From assembly GCA_002633025.1 (NCBI GenBank), contig NMRB01000801.1:140191-204190 (forward strand): DNA of 64,000 nucleotides, written 5' to 3'. Under the pieces are notes generated by a model that was given only the letters and a program-made list of their open reading frames with translations, was not told the DNA's origin and ran no database searches. Positions 1 through 12,024 of the stretch are shown here, one piece after another. The position numbers and the translations under genes are program-made. Each line of letters begins with the position of its first letter. Positions within the stretch are counted from its first letter, which is position 1. Origin of the DNA: Notospermus geniculatus. Lineage: Eukaryota > Nemertea > Pilidiophora > Heteronemertea > Lineidae.

Positions 1-185
1 GTATCTATTATATTTAGCATCAGTACTGAACAGGGGGTTTCTGAGTCCAAGTATCTATTATATTTAGCATCAGTACTGAACAGGGGGTTTCTGAGTCCAA
101 GTATCTATTATATTTAGCATCAGTACTGAACAGGGGGTTTCTGAGTCCAAGTATCTATTATATTTATCATCAGTACTGAACAGAG
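1..185. repeat. 50-bp tandem repeat, about 3.7 units
   Basis: Three consecutive identical 50-bp units begin at 1, 51 and 101 with GTATCTATTATATTTAGCAT. A fourth starts at 151 and decays after about 35 bases, with one substitution (TTTATCAT). The array is cut by the window edge, so its full length is unknown. Nothing suggests coding. Confidence 0.95.
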
Positions 186-321
186 AGCCTAAGAGCCAAA
201 CTCTTCTGTAGTATTGACCTGATTATTGATTCCTGATTTGGTGTATTGCGCCTTTGGCTATTTGCCACTGGAGGTGCGGAGGGGCTTATGGTCCTATAGG
301 TGCTGAACCTGTTACATCGGC

Positions 322-434
322 CAGGCCTTCTGTTCTAAGGCGAGCGAAAAAGTGCATGCGCCTCGCAAACAATAGAATTTCTATTGTTTGCGAGGCGCAT
401 GCACTTTTTTGCTCGCCTCAAAACAGAAGGCCTG
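322..434. mobile_element. 113-bp near-perfect palindrome (foldback MITE-like)
   Basis: Both ends read CAGGCCTTCTGTT inward, and the two halves pair almost without a loop around the centre AATAGAATTTCTATT. The core (TCGCAAACAATAGAA and its complement) recurs in the palindrome at 42631-42739 inside HECTD1, so this is a dispersed family and not a chance hairpin. There is no coding capacity, so it would be non-autonomous. Confidence 0.85.
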
Positions 435-462
435 CGTCGTCCACATTCTCTGCTAAGGTCAT

Positions 463-561
463 CCTGAGAACATCATCAGGGGTTCCAGCACTGGCTCCCT
501 TCGTCACCGCACTGTACGGTGATGAAGGGAGCCAGCGCTAAGAACCCCTGATGTTCTCAGG
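463..561. repeat. 99-bp inverted repeat
   Basis: The left arm CCTGAGAACATCATCAGG and the following GGTTCCAGC..GGCTCCCTTC pair with the right arm GAAGGGAGCC..AAGAACCCCTGATGTTCTCAGG. The centre is a short CACCGCACTGTACGGTG hairpin. It starts only 28 bp after the preceding palindrome. Confidence 0.85.
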
Positions 562-2389
562 CCCTGAGGCTGTGCTAAGGTCTAAAATATTCCGTTCGTA
601 TCAAATTCACATGAATCACTGGGAATTGAGAACATTAGTACTAAATAAAATAATTTCGTGTCATCTAGGCCCATATTGTTTATGCCTTTTATTCCAGTCC
701 TATTTAGATATCATTTGCCACTGGAGGTGGAGGGTTATATCCTAAAAGTGCAGACCATCTCAGATCGCCCACATCCTCTGCTAAGGTCCGAAATATTCCG
801 TCCATATCAAATCCACATGAATCAGAATGGAGTGGGAATTGAGAACATCAGTACTAATTGTATTTTTGTGTCACCTAGGCCCATTATTGTTTACACCTTT
901 TATTCCAGTCCTGTTCGGATATGATGACTAAGGTTACCTTGTCGCAGGTAATTGGAGTGGAACTTACGACTTCAAAAGTCTTGAAATAGGCCTAGGTCTC
1001 GTGACTATTTGTCACCAATAGTCACCATGTCTTTTGTAAGCGTTCCTTTGAAAATAGGCCTAGTAGGTGGTCTAGCCTATGTATTTTCTGGTCTGCTGTT
1101 GTATCACTGGTTTTGTAGGCTAAACTAGGCCTTCCTTAGTATCATCTGGACAGGCCTATGCAAGCATGACGTCCATAGATTGTACGAAAATTAAAAAATT
1201 GCCTTCTTGGGAAATCTCGCACTTGTTGGTATTGTACTGACTATTGATGCAAGTCGCCTGTGCTTTTGTAACAACAAGGTAGTTGTAGCCATCTGTGCTT
1301 ACATGTAGCTCATATATTGGTACATGTATATCCTAAAAACAATCACAAAATAATGTCTCATTGTCTGCATGATAATGATACTATCCACGTTAAGGCCACA
1401 GATATTATTCTTTGTTCAACAAGCTGATTTTGCATTATGGCCTGAAAATGGCTGCAACGCACTTGCCGAAAGCGGTGTGAAGTTCGGACAATGCACCCAT
1501 TGTTGGGAGGCGGACCAGTGGAAAATGATAAAGGACCCCCTGCTGAATGCAGCGAAAAAAGGCAGAACTCTGCAGAGGCCTTCTCATTTCACGAGCCCCT
1601 GAGAAACCTGCAGTACATGTACGTCACGGAGAGAGCCCCCTTTCTCTGCGGGGAATTCCCGACGTCCTTTTGTCTTGCACACTTCATTCTCCTCGTCACA
1701 TGTCCTCAAAAGATATTCCTCAAAATCAGAATTTGGACTGATTGATTACTTTGAAGGCCAGTCGAGTGTTAAAATAACAAATTGTTCAGTCATTGTCTGG
1801 GGTGTATGGGTCAAGTAGGCTAAGACTGACAGGAAAAGTGAGCTGACGTTCTGAAGGCCCATGCACCCATGCCTGAAATGTAGGGCCTCACTCTCCTTGA
1901 CCTCCCTCGTGGTCACTTCCCTATAAGGGACACCAAGCGACAAAATTGGATTAGGCCTAAGTCATTTCGTTGATGCAACCTGTATAATTAGGACACCGGT
2001 CAAGAGACGTCTGAAACCCTGGGACGTCCTTACATTGTATTTCTTCAACATCCTGTTCCCCTTGAATAATCACACGCCAGGCCTCGCCAGGTCATCTGAG
2101 CCACCTTTGGATGTCTTGGGGTGGGTTCGTCAACAAGTTTGATTTACTGGCTGTCCATGCAATTCAAAGTCAATTTTATCAAAAATAGATAAATATATCT
2201 ATTTTTGATTTTTTTCGTTTTTACAAAAAAATAGTGCCTTAGAGGCTAAAAATACCAGGAGTGCTTGATGTACTTGTTTTGAGGTAAAACATAAATGAAT
2301 GATAAAAACACATGTTTGGACAACTCACTAAACACATTTGTGTTGGATTTTTCTGTCAGGGTTGAAGCCATAGAATTATTGGCTACTCA
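562..2389. other. No gene recognised
   Basis: This stretch is AT-rich, non-repetitive or low-copy sequence. The short open frames lack codon bias, splice context or family similarity that I recognise. If the LC3C-type exon at 6086 belongs to a gene whose first exons lie left of the window, this is probably its last intron. Confidence 0.4.
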
Positions 2390-2580
2390 TGCTCATGTTC
2401 CTCACTTGGATGGGTCTTTTACCCTTGCAAAGACACAAGGTACAAGGCACCACAGCTTACTGTCCCATGCGACGGACTGAAGAGTCAGGGGTGTTTAATC
2501 CCATCACCCAGAATTCGAGCCCGGGATATGATAATAGGCGGGCGTGATAATCACTAGCCTGTCAACGCTCCTCAAACATT
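2390..2580 (-). mobile_element. tRNA-derived SINE-like element
   Basis: On the minus strand the head reads CTAGTGATTATCACGCCCGCC (A-box-like region, about 2560-2540), followed by CCCGGGCTCGAATTC (B-box-like, 2525-2511). This is the layout of a tRNA Asp/Gly/Glu-type gene body, but the acceptor stem is not intact. It is therefore read as a tRNA-derived SINE fragment, not a tRNA gene. The extent of the tail is uncertain. Confidence 0.45.
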
Positions 2581-2989
2581 GAGTAAACATCACTAGCTGT
2601 GACCAGCATTTTACCGTCTTATCCCTCATTGGACCCAAGTTTCCTCCACGTCCTACATGGTCAGAACAACATCTTTTATTCTCCGCAGTTCTCTACATGT
2701 CCCTATTTGTCGAGGCAAGCTTACCGATTGTCATGATTGTCTCTCACCAGATGTTCAGCATTCACTCCATGTTTTGTAGGCCCATGATGAATGAATTGAC
2801 AATCAATATATTATCAATATATTTTTATTCAGTCGCATGCGTTTACACCGCACAGCCTGCGGCGATGCAGGATATGGTCTTATCATTCATCAATGACTTG
2901 TGTGGATATCATCTCTACCTTCTGGCGACCAATCAGAGGGCCTCTGACCACTCCTTAATGACGTAGGCCATGATGTTTTTTTAAAATCA

Positions 2990-3402
2990 TAGGGCCGTAT
3001 TTACGAAGCGCGATTAGGCCAACATGCGTGTAACTTCATAGTTATTCATGGTAAGGGCGTAGAAAACCATTGTGTTGCTACCTTGTACGCTGCTTGATCG
3101 GCAGCGTTTACCCACAGGATAACCACACGCGGTTAACATTCCTGCGTTTACGTGCAGGAGGATCGAAGAAAAGAGTTGAATGACGCTAAACAAGGCCTGT
3201 AGGTTGTTCAAATTTTTCTTTGTCCTCCTGTAGCTAGACAAAGGAAAGTTAACCACGGGCCGTCGGGTGATTATCCTGCAGGTAAAGGCTGCCGATCAAG
3301 CAGCGTAAAGGGTAGCAAAACAATGGTTTTCTAGGCCCTTAACGTGAATAACTATAAACTTACCCGCGTGTTGGCCTAATTAGGCTTCGTAAATATGGCC
3401 CA
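2990..3402. mobile_element. 413-bp foldback element, GGGCCGTATT TIR family
   Basis: The left end GGGCCGTATTTACGAAG pairs with the right end CTTCGTAAATATGGCCC. Pairing continues inward for well over 100 bp, for example TAACTTCATAGTTATTCA with TGAATAACTATAAACTTA and GCTGCTTGATCGGCAGC with GCTGCCGATCAAGCAGC. The middle contains no plausible transposase frame, so it is non-autonomous. Shorter relatives sharing only the outer terminus occur at 10658, 12025, 14083, 18525 and 24893. Confidence 0.8.
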
Positions 3403-4503
3403 TAATGTTTTAAAATCCTGACGGCTGACTTTTTCATGTAAAATCAACCATTGAATGTTAATGATTTCAGGGACGGATCTAGGATTCAGGGCAAAGGGGG
3501 GCACCCTGTGCTAGGAACGTTTAACGGGGACGATAGCTGACTTTTTCAGTAGGTGTCACTAGTGGTTAAATCTATTGAAATGAAACTGACATCCCGGTCC
3601 TGATCAATCTCCCACACAAAAGGCGCCCATTCTCTTAGGACCGTGTTTCGGTGTGCTGCCCTCTGTTGAGCTAGCATCCACATTGTGGTGAATTTCATTG
3701 AGTTGCTCCAAATTCCAGAATTTCACGGTCGATTTTACAGATTTGTTAATGGCCAAAAGGGGAGGCAAGCAGCTGGGGTGTCCCCATCTGTATCCACGCC
3801 TGGACTTGGTACTTAGTTCCTAGTCCATGGTCTATCATGCCACTTTGATCTTGAAGGATCTAATTCAACAAAAACCAGCATATGATCATAAACTCCACCC
3901 ACAACCTGATTACTAATGCAATCCAAAGTTCTATGGCTGATATCAGACAGATCGGGAACCCCCACCCTTTCACTCAATGATATATGGCACTGCTCGCTGG
4001 CAAATCTTTTGTCATCGGAATAAAAACTCACGATCAACCCTTTTTGCGTGATTACTTATACTAAAAGCACATTTTTGCAACTTTCAAAAATGGCATTTCC
4101 ATTGGTAAATACATATTTCATAACAATCTTTTAAATGCCTTTCTTACCCAATCCAAACTCGCCTGTGCGGACCACTGTGCGTGGGTTCGTTCTTTGTCAA
4201 ACACTTCCTTCATATCTATAAATAGCAGGCCTAGAATGGCCCCCACAATAAGTGTATACTCTGTTTCAATATTTGCGCAACTAAAACCTTGATACAGAGA
4301 TTAAGTGCAGAAGTCCTTTGTCTGCATTGTGTCTGAGTTTGTTAGGTCGATGTTTGATGAAAGATTAGGCCTACAATGAAAACACAATCATCCAGGCCAA
4401 GTTATCCATTATGTAAATTATTACATAATTTGGTTTTAGCCATGAGGCTTTGTTTGGACAGTTTTGCAATAACTTGCATGGTATTTCTGAAAATCTTGTT
4501 TTT
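3403..4503. other. No gene recognised
   Basis: No exon, RNA gene or strong repeat is recognised here. It is probably intronic or intergenic DNA upstream of the LC3C-type terminal exon. Confidence 0.35.
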
Positions 4504-4520
4504 NNNCCCCCCCCCCCCCC
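4504..4520. other. Assembly gap (NNN) followed by a C14 run
   Basis: Three N at 4504-4506 are followed directly by a run of 14 C. The gap probably reflects failure across a homopolymer. The true length of the run, and any sequence lost, cannot be known from the window. Confidence 0.95.
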
Positions 4521-5599
4521 ATAAAAATCACATTTGGACTTCCCTCAAACTCATCATCACATTCTCCTCAGCTCTGTGTTGGACTCAGTCCTGGCATTAG
4601 CATCACTATCTGTCTCAGGTATCGGTGGAGATCAATGATATTTGATTTAAAACGATACATTGTATGATATCCATTGTTGGATTGATCAGAAAAGGTCACG
4701 GTCAGTGGTTATCGTCATCTGCCATCGCTGACTCAACAATCTTATTGACCTTGTTTACGCTGCTTTTTTCACAGCTGTTTGTCAAAAAACATGTAATAAC
4801 GTGAAATTTGTCAGGTATGGGGTGGAATCTAGTTCCTTCTTACAACTAATGGCCTATACACACGATCCAATTTTCTGAATAGGCTCAATAAAGGCCTACT
4901 ATGCGGGTTTATACATTGAAGCCCTAATAGGCCCGGAATCTGAATTTCCAAAAAATTGGATGAAAAATTGGATCATGTGTATAGCCCATAGGGCCAGGTT
5001 TACAAAGAGGTATACGGTATACGGACATGCTGGCGAACAATTGCCTTATAAAGGGTTAATGACCATGAAAACCTAAGAGAACCTATCTTTCATCGCTAAA
5101 AATGGACATGGAATCAATGTTCTATGACTTCTGCTGTCATGTCCAAGTCCAGACAACACAATCTAAATTTGGACACCATTACTCATGATACTGAACAGAA
5201 AGCCTTCACTCCTGTAGAGGAACACTTGGGTCCTTCCTTGCAAGGTCCTGTTTAAAAAAACATGTTTTCATGACACTCGACAGTCTTGAAAAGGCACTTT
5301 CACAGCATATTCTGCTGTGAAAATTAGCACCAAGGCTTTGGCTCACCAACACGGACAAGATGGTGTTGACACGTCAGAACTACAGGAGGTTGCTAGGCCT
5401 ACCTTATGACGTAAACCTGTCCTACTGTTTTCTTGCAATAAATGTTAAAAAAAGCGTTGGTGCTTGAGTCACCATCTGCGTACTTCATGGGAGCCCAAGT
5501 GGTAATAACTCATATTTTGTCCTGTAATTAAATTTACCTGGTAATGATATGCAACCGGCTGTGTTCGTCATGATCTGGTGCTGATAATGTGGATCATAA

Positions 5600-6245
<646 letters not shown>

Positions 6246-8772
6246 CGACTTCACCACGACTTTTGTGCAGTTTGACTGTTTGGAACAAAAGAAGGGCTGG
6301 ATCTCATGATAATATTATAATCATGCGGACATTTTGACGCAAATGTCTTGTGCCGTGTTTCATGGCATTTTTGTGCGTCATCTATCATTATTGTCGTCAG
6401 TGGTTTGTGATTGAACTGTAGGGATGCTGGATTGTGGCAAGTCGCTGCAACACTGATTATGTCGCAGTTTTCTGGCTGTTGCCTTTCCTGGAGTTGGACG
6501 CGGGCAGGGACAGCAGATTGGTGCACTGATGTCGTACAGAATCACAAGGAATCGCAGGACATACCCCATCCGTAGTCATATCAAATTACATTATATGGAC
6601 GTTACCCTGCTGATTTGAAGATGTCCGTCTTGTGACTTTCATTCATCTGTAACATGGGATATGTTACAAAAACAGGGTCCAAATCAGCCAATGATCTTAA
6701 ACCTCATACATGTCATAATCATCATGTACAGTGTATATTATGCTTTTTATAACAGCAGAAACAGTGTTCATCAGAACTGCTGATTTTAAGTTGTGTTAAA
6801 CTGAACCCAGTTGATGGTTTACCAGGCACATTTATGCAAATGACTGTGTTGTATTGACTCCAAATCTATTTCCGTTGGAGTGCTGGTATTGTAAAGTTTG
6901 CACCTGTTGGTGCTATTGATATTCTTATAACATGGAGTGCCACCATGAACGGCTGAAATAGGGCTGATGTGGGCCTTCAAAAGTTCATCTCGGGTTGAAT
7001 ATTTTGTGGTTGACTATTGAAATTTTTTGTCATATTCACCAAAGTTTACTTCGCATTTTCCATGTTTCATTTTGCACTTCACCCATCTTTCATGGCCAGT
7101 ATTATTCATGAAGCCCTGTCATAGAGGGGCAGCTATCGGTTCAGTATTCCTTTCAAACCAGTTCACCAGATGGATCTTCACCTGACATGGGATGGGTCGT
7201 CCTGAGAGCTTTCAAATCGATCCACAAACCTGTGAATCGAGTGACGTATCGTATTCGAAAGTTTCAGGGTTATTTTTCACCAAGTTTGAATTCATGTCAC
7301 AGTGTTAGGACTGGATGTATCTTAGAATGAGCTTTCTTTTCGAACTCATCCTCCCACAGCAGGGTTTTTTACCTCGCTCCTCTTCATCCACTCACACACA
7401 CAAACTTTGTGGGCGAGTGTATGAAGAGAAACGACACCAAAGTGCTGTGCTAGGATGCTTTGAACTGCCAGTCCTCGTAAAATCTTGGCACACTTATTTT
7501 CGCCTTGCATAGGAAACTTCCATCAGCGACTTTCAACACTTTTGTGCACCTGGACATTGACATTAGACATGGTGTTTTGTCTATATATGGATCTTAGGTA
7601 TCATATCAGTGTTACATAACCCTGGTTGTTTGTAATGGCCTGATAAATACTGGTGACCTTGTCAAGTGGGTTGTGTTGGTTTGGCCTGTCTCAGATGAGT
7701 GCGGGAGTCCGTACAAAGTCCATTATCTGTACCACGTTCAAATATCCAACGCCAGCAAGATAAAGTGTCAGTTCCCTGAGTCCATCTTCCAACTTGGGTC
7801 AGCTGCATGTGTGTATGGAGTGACTGTCAAGTTTTCACATGACAACTGCCATCAAGAAATTGCAGCCCTTGGTGTCTCCTTAATAAAGAGGTGTCCTCCT
7901 GGCACAGGTGTCCCATAAGGGAGGTTCCACCGTAATATCATACAGATTATTGTGGTCCTGAGATAAGCTGCTGTGGGCATTGATCCTAAAAGATATGCAC
8001 GACCGTTGATCGAGGATTAGTCCAATATCGACCAATCCTTGTAATAAATTTCATCATAATCATATCACAACATCACTTCCGAGCTTTTGCGTCGAGCGAA
8101 TCCAGATGTGGCCTCATGTGAATGTATATCATGTGCTGCGTGTTTATTTCATGCATGTTTGTCAAGTGCAGCTGATACTTCGTCGGTCGATTCATCCATG
8201 GATCAAAATATACACCAGCAAATTGATTTTTTCTGACGGCAGCTATAGGCCTGTTTGAAGTTAAGCATTATGAAGGTTGTGCTGGTTTTGGTATTGTCAT
8301 GATGACAATGCAGTTAAACACAATAAATCACTGGAACAGTTGAAATCAGGCCATCTGATGTAATTGCAATTTAAAAGTTAAATTTAGTCGCTGGGAACAG
8401 GAAATAAATGCCAGGCACCGATGCAGACGGGAGATATGGACCAGTGCCTGGAACGGTTACGTTGCCTTGTGTAACAGTCAGGTGACAGTCAAATTATTCA
8501 GCAATTGAAGCTGTCTACTACATTTTCCAATTCTCTAACTGTGTCATGGGCATTTATTATAATTCTCAGTCATTTGAGCCATAGCTGGGTTGGAATGAAT
8601 TGCCAGTTTTCAAATGTCTTTTACACCTGCGTTTGATTGATTATGAAATATTCCGAGATCGGGTTTTGTCAGGTATTGTCAAAAACATAATATCGACAGG
8701 AATAATTATATGCACAGCAGCGTTTTTCGTTTGTTGTAAATGCCAGCAACATGTGATCACCTGGCTGTGTGT
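6246..8772 (+). other. Probable 3' UTR and intergenic DNA after the LC3C-type gene
   Basis: No confirmed gene. AATAAA-like signals occur near 7885, 8043 and 8321, but none can be assigned. Two stretches could be exons of the next plus-strand gene but are unproven: 7690-7890 (a Cys-containing open frame with SNASKIKCQF, ending in a GAGGTGTCC repeat) and 8680-8760 (a frame reading GIIICTAAFFVCCKC, resembling a membrane segment, after TTTTGTCAG). Confidence 0.25.
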
Positions 8773-9616
8773 AGAATGTTTTATGAGAATGTAATCTGAT
8801 TTCTTGCATCGGGGATTTTATTACCGGATTATGCCACGTCACGCTCTTCCCTCTCCTCCCATGTAAACGTCAGCATCTCCACTCAGAATCAGGGGTGTGT
8901 GGTCAACTGGTACAACAGCCTTACCGGTACTCTACTTTGTACTTTGTAGTTCAGTTGGGAGTTATTACTTCAACTCACCTCACCCCCACTGATCAGCAGT
9001 TGAGGGACCTCCTTTCACTTTTGGAGGGTAGCACGTTTGGGTTTCATTCGTGACTGGCCTTTTCTTGGTCATATTCAACATCGCCTTCTACTCATCTATC
9101 AAACTTAGCAATCCAACGTATGTGAGGCGATCAAGCAAAACCCGTCGGATGTTGCATTTAAGGAAAGTGTTTGGCCTTGGTGAACCCGCACATTTCAATA
9201 GTTGAAATGTACTACGTAACAGGTAAACAGTAGGAGATCAATGCACAGGCAATCTGATAGCCCTTGTTGATCATTCAGCGACATCTGACAGGTTTTCCTA
9301 GACCGCCACATATATCATGTATATTAGGTATGCATAATTTTCATTCATGGGATCTCACACCTTCTCGCTGGGATTGTTCATTTTTCATTCAATGCCTATT
9401 TATTTCCCAGCTTTGTTCACTTTTGCTCTACCCAGTTCAATTTCATGTTCATTCTTCTTGCTTAACTACTGATAATGAAATTACAAATCTTTGTTTTATG
9501 TCAAAATTGTCACCAGTTTTGCCTGGTATCAAAATGTTGGGTCATTACACAGCACCGCTGTACAATCATGAATACATAGATCCCTACCAACTGCGCTCCG
9601 ATGTGTCGGCTGAATC
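8773..9616. repeat. Duplicated 844-bp block, first copy (left of gap)
   Basis: This is almost identical to 9618-10460, differing by a few substitutions and 1-3 base indels. The first copy stops exactly at the N at 9617, and the second begins immediately after it with the same AGAATGTTTTATGAG. It contains an incomplete copy of the exon annotated at 10362 (9517-9616). This is the pattern of two alleles placed either side of a gap. Confidence 0.9.
9517..9616 (+). CDS. Gap-truncated duplicate of the unknown-gene exon at 10362
   Basis: The acceptor is at CACCAG (AG 9515-9516). The exon body is identical in sequence to 10362-10461 up to GCTGAATC and is cut by the N at 9617 before its donor. It is treated as the other allele of the same exon, not as an extra exon. 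Confidence 0.4.
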
Positions 9617-9617
9617 N

Positions 9618-10460
9618 AGAATGTTTTATGAGAATGTAATCTGATTTCTTGCATTGGGGATTTTATTACCGGATTATGCCACGTCACGCTCTTCCCTCTC
9701 CTCCCATGTAAACGTCAGCATCTCCACTCAGAATCAGGGGCGTGTGGTCAACTGGTACAACAGCCTTACCGGTACTCTACTTTGTACTTTGTAGTTCAGT
9801 TGGGAGTTATTACTTCAACTCATCTCACCCCCACTGATCAACAGTTGAGGGACCTCCTTTCACTTTTGGAGGGTAGCACGTTTGGGTTTCATTCGTGACT
9901 GGCCTTTTCTTGGTCATATTCAACATCGCTTATCTACTCATCTATCAAACTTAGCAATCCAACGTATGTGAGGCGATCGAGCAAAACCCGTCGGATGTTG
10001 CATTTAAGGAAAGTGTTTGGCCTTGGTGAACCCGCACATTTCAATAGTTGAAATGTACTACGTAACAGGTAAACAGTAGGAGATCAATGCACAGGCAATC
10101 TGATAGTCCTTGTTGATCATTCAGCGACATCTGACAGGTTTTCCTAGACCGCCACATATATCATGTATATTAGGTATGCATAATTTAATTCATGGGATCT
10201 CACACCTTCTCGCTGGGATTGTTCATTTTTCATTCAATGCCTATTTATTTCCCAGCTTTGTTCACTTTTGCTCTTCCCAGTTCGAATTCATGTTCATTCT
10301 TCTTGCTTAACTACTGATAATGAAATTACAAATCTTTGTTTTATGTCAAAATTGTCACCAGTTTTGCCTGGTATCAAAATGTTGGGTCATTACACAGCAC
10401 CGCTGTACAATCATGAATACATAGATCCCTACCAACTGCGCTCCGATGTGTCGGCTGAAT
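9618..10460. repeat. Duplicated 843-bp block, second copy (right of gap)
   Basis: Counterpart of 8773-9616. Indels between the copies fall in the non-coding part (for example the loss near 10184), while the exon portion is unchanged. Unlike the first copy it runs on without a break into the downstream gene. Confidence 0.9.
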
Positions 10461-10465
10461 CACAG
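10362..10465 (+). CDS. Internal exon of an unrecognised gene
   Basis: The exon is bounded by TTGTCACCAG (AG 10360-10361) and CACAG/GTAACG (donor at 10466). It has 104 nt: two bases completing a codon and then 34 codons, ending in phase 0. The peptide includes MLGHYTAPLYNHEYIDPYQL, rich in Tyr, with DVSAESQ at the end. Conservation between the two allelic copies of this block is complete in the exon, while indels lie upstream of it. I do not recognise the family. Tyr-rich motifs (YIDPYQL) would suit a cytoplasmic tail, which is inference only. Confidence 0.5.
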
Positions 10466-10657
10466 GTAACGCAGGAAGTAGGGGGCCCTGCCTCTTGGAA
10501 TTGGTGACATGTTTGAAAAGAGCCTAAAGCCTGGGGCCACTTGAACGTTTTATGTCAATGTTTAAAGATTTGCACAGGCAACTGATATATTCGATAGATT
10601 AATCACATTGACTCTGTGATAATCGTCCATACACCTGTGAAAATCATAAAACACATA

Positions 10658-10804
10658 GGGCCGTATGCACTAAACGAAGATTATCTTAAACTCAGTTTGA
10701 GCCACAACTTTTCCATTGTCACATCATGCCCTGGCAAACCTGAACAATTGAAAAGCTGTGGCTTAACCTGAGTTCAACATAATCTTCATTGGCGCATACG
10801 GCCC
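10658..10804. mobile_element. 147-bp TIR element, GGGCCGTATG family
   Basis: The left terminus GGGCCGTATGCACTAAACGAAGATTATC is complementary to the right end GAT..AATCTTCATTGGCGCATACGGCCC. Inner arms (AAACTCAGTTTGAGCCACA and TGTGGCTTAACCTGAGTT) also pair. It has no coding capacity and lies in the presumed intron between the exons at 10362 and 10918. Confidence 0.8.
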
Positions 10805-10917
10805 ATGGTGTAAAACTGTCGAGTTGCCTCCATGAGAGTTTTAGTACTCCACACCGTCACTGGCATTTCGAAATCTCTGGTTGTCGGTTTCTATCACTGC
10901 TGTTTGTCATCGTGAAG

Positions 10918-11067
10918 ACCTTTCGTTGGCCCTGTTCCCACGGTTGCTCCGCTTCCATCATTTCATATCAACCTTTATATGATTACACGCCTCATTTTGA
11001 TGACATCCAGATGAATTCACGTGTCACCAACTTCCATGAGGATAACGTGGTGTTATTCAATGATTGA
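10918..11067 (+). CDS. Probable terminal exon of the unrecognised gene
   Basis: An acceptor after TTTGTCATCGTGAAG (AG 10916-10917) would join the exon at 10362 in phase 0. The frame then stays open to a TGA at 11065-11067. The tail contains YQPLYDYTPHFDDIQ and ends in NVVLFND. A poly(A) signal follows 79 bases later. The exact acceptor is a choice, as other AGs exist nearby. The last 30 residues look protein-like, but no family is recognised. The two exons together give about 85 C-terminal residues. Confidence 0.4.
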   Translation, partial: TFRWPCSHGCSASIISYQPLYDYTPHFDDIQMNSRVTNFHEDNVVLFND

Positions 11068-11145
11068 AGGATTAGGAACAATAAGATGATTTTAGTATTA
11101 AATCTGTGATAAATGTTTGTCATGTACTTCATTAAGTGCCATGAC

Positions 11146-11151
11146 AATAAA
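11146..11151 (+). terminator. AATAAA polyadenylation signal
   Basis: AATAAA stands 79 bases beyond the stop codon at 11067, inside AT-rich sequence with T-rich downstream DNA (TATTTTTCTTATTTGATTATTTT from about 11170). It fits the end of the unrecognised plus-strand gene. Confidence 0.45.
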
Positions 11152-11388
11152 TGAAGTATTTTCTTATTAATATTTTTCTTATTTGATTATTTTCTTGTCA
11201 GAATTAATGACAATCAACCAAGTCTTTTCTGGTCTCTCCAACTGAAAAGTGCCTGAGGAAGACCCCGGTTGGGGTCGAAAATTCGCAAGTTTCTGGAAAT
11301 TGACTTCTTGATATTTATCATTTTGTGTGACGATTTTTGTGCTTTCTCGTTCTTTGAATCAACCAGGTGAACAGACCAATGGATCGTT

Positions 11389-11581
11389 TGTGACCTGCTC
11401 CAACAAAAGCCGAAGCTTGTCACAAGTGATCATCACTGGTCATCAGTTTACCCAACTATTATCACTGCTGTCCACTACTTTTGTCAACCAGCAGAGACGT
11501 ACATTTCAGCTATTGTGTTGTAAGGCTGTTAACCCTTTCCTCGGTTGCGACAAGTGCCTGCTTTTGCTAGAGCGGGTCACA
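11389..11581. mobile_element. TGTGACC TIR element, about 193 bp
   Basis: The termini are TGTGACCTGCTCCAACAAAAG and CTTTTGCTAGAGCGGGTCACA. The inside has AGTTTACCCAACTATTATCAC and GTACATTTCAGCTATTGTGTTGTAAGG. Further copies lie at 15301-15490 and, with a nested insertion, at 20022-20333. No protein is encoded. Confidence 0.85.
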
Positions 11582-12024
11582 TTTATTGAGATCCTCAAGG
11601 CTATTGTTCTCCTGTTGAGAACAATTGGAGATGGACTAACTTAGATTTCTGATTACCAGCTTTAGTCGTTAGGGCCTACTACAAAGATCTCTACGTCATT
11701 CAATGCCTGGAGCATCAAGTCCATGTGATCAAGGTGCTAATTCAGACAAAGTTCCGCATATTATTTCTTTGTTTGTGACCTTGGTTAACAGGACCTTGTT
11801 GACGTCAGACAAACTGTTGGATTAGGGCTTATCGTAATGACTTAAGGCCACGGCTGTGATCGGTGTCACAGTTCTGAATCAAATAAAGGTCAAATTATTC
11901 ATATGTTCATTCCCGTCATGATTAGAACAGTTAACCCTACTTTTATCGTCCAAAAAATCTATTGACTATTGATGCATATTCAAATCCTTTGGGGTCCAAG
12001 TGTGTAGCAAATAAAGAAACTTTA

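Noticed and set aside
1-185. Possible CRISPR-like array
   Set aside because: Units are contiguous 50-bp tandem repeats with no unique spacers, in an animal genome context.
2505-2575. Possible functional tRNA gene on the minus strand
   Set aside because: A-box and B-box-like parts are present but the acceptor stem and anticodon arm are not intact; a SINE fragment fits better.
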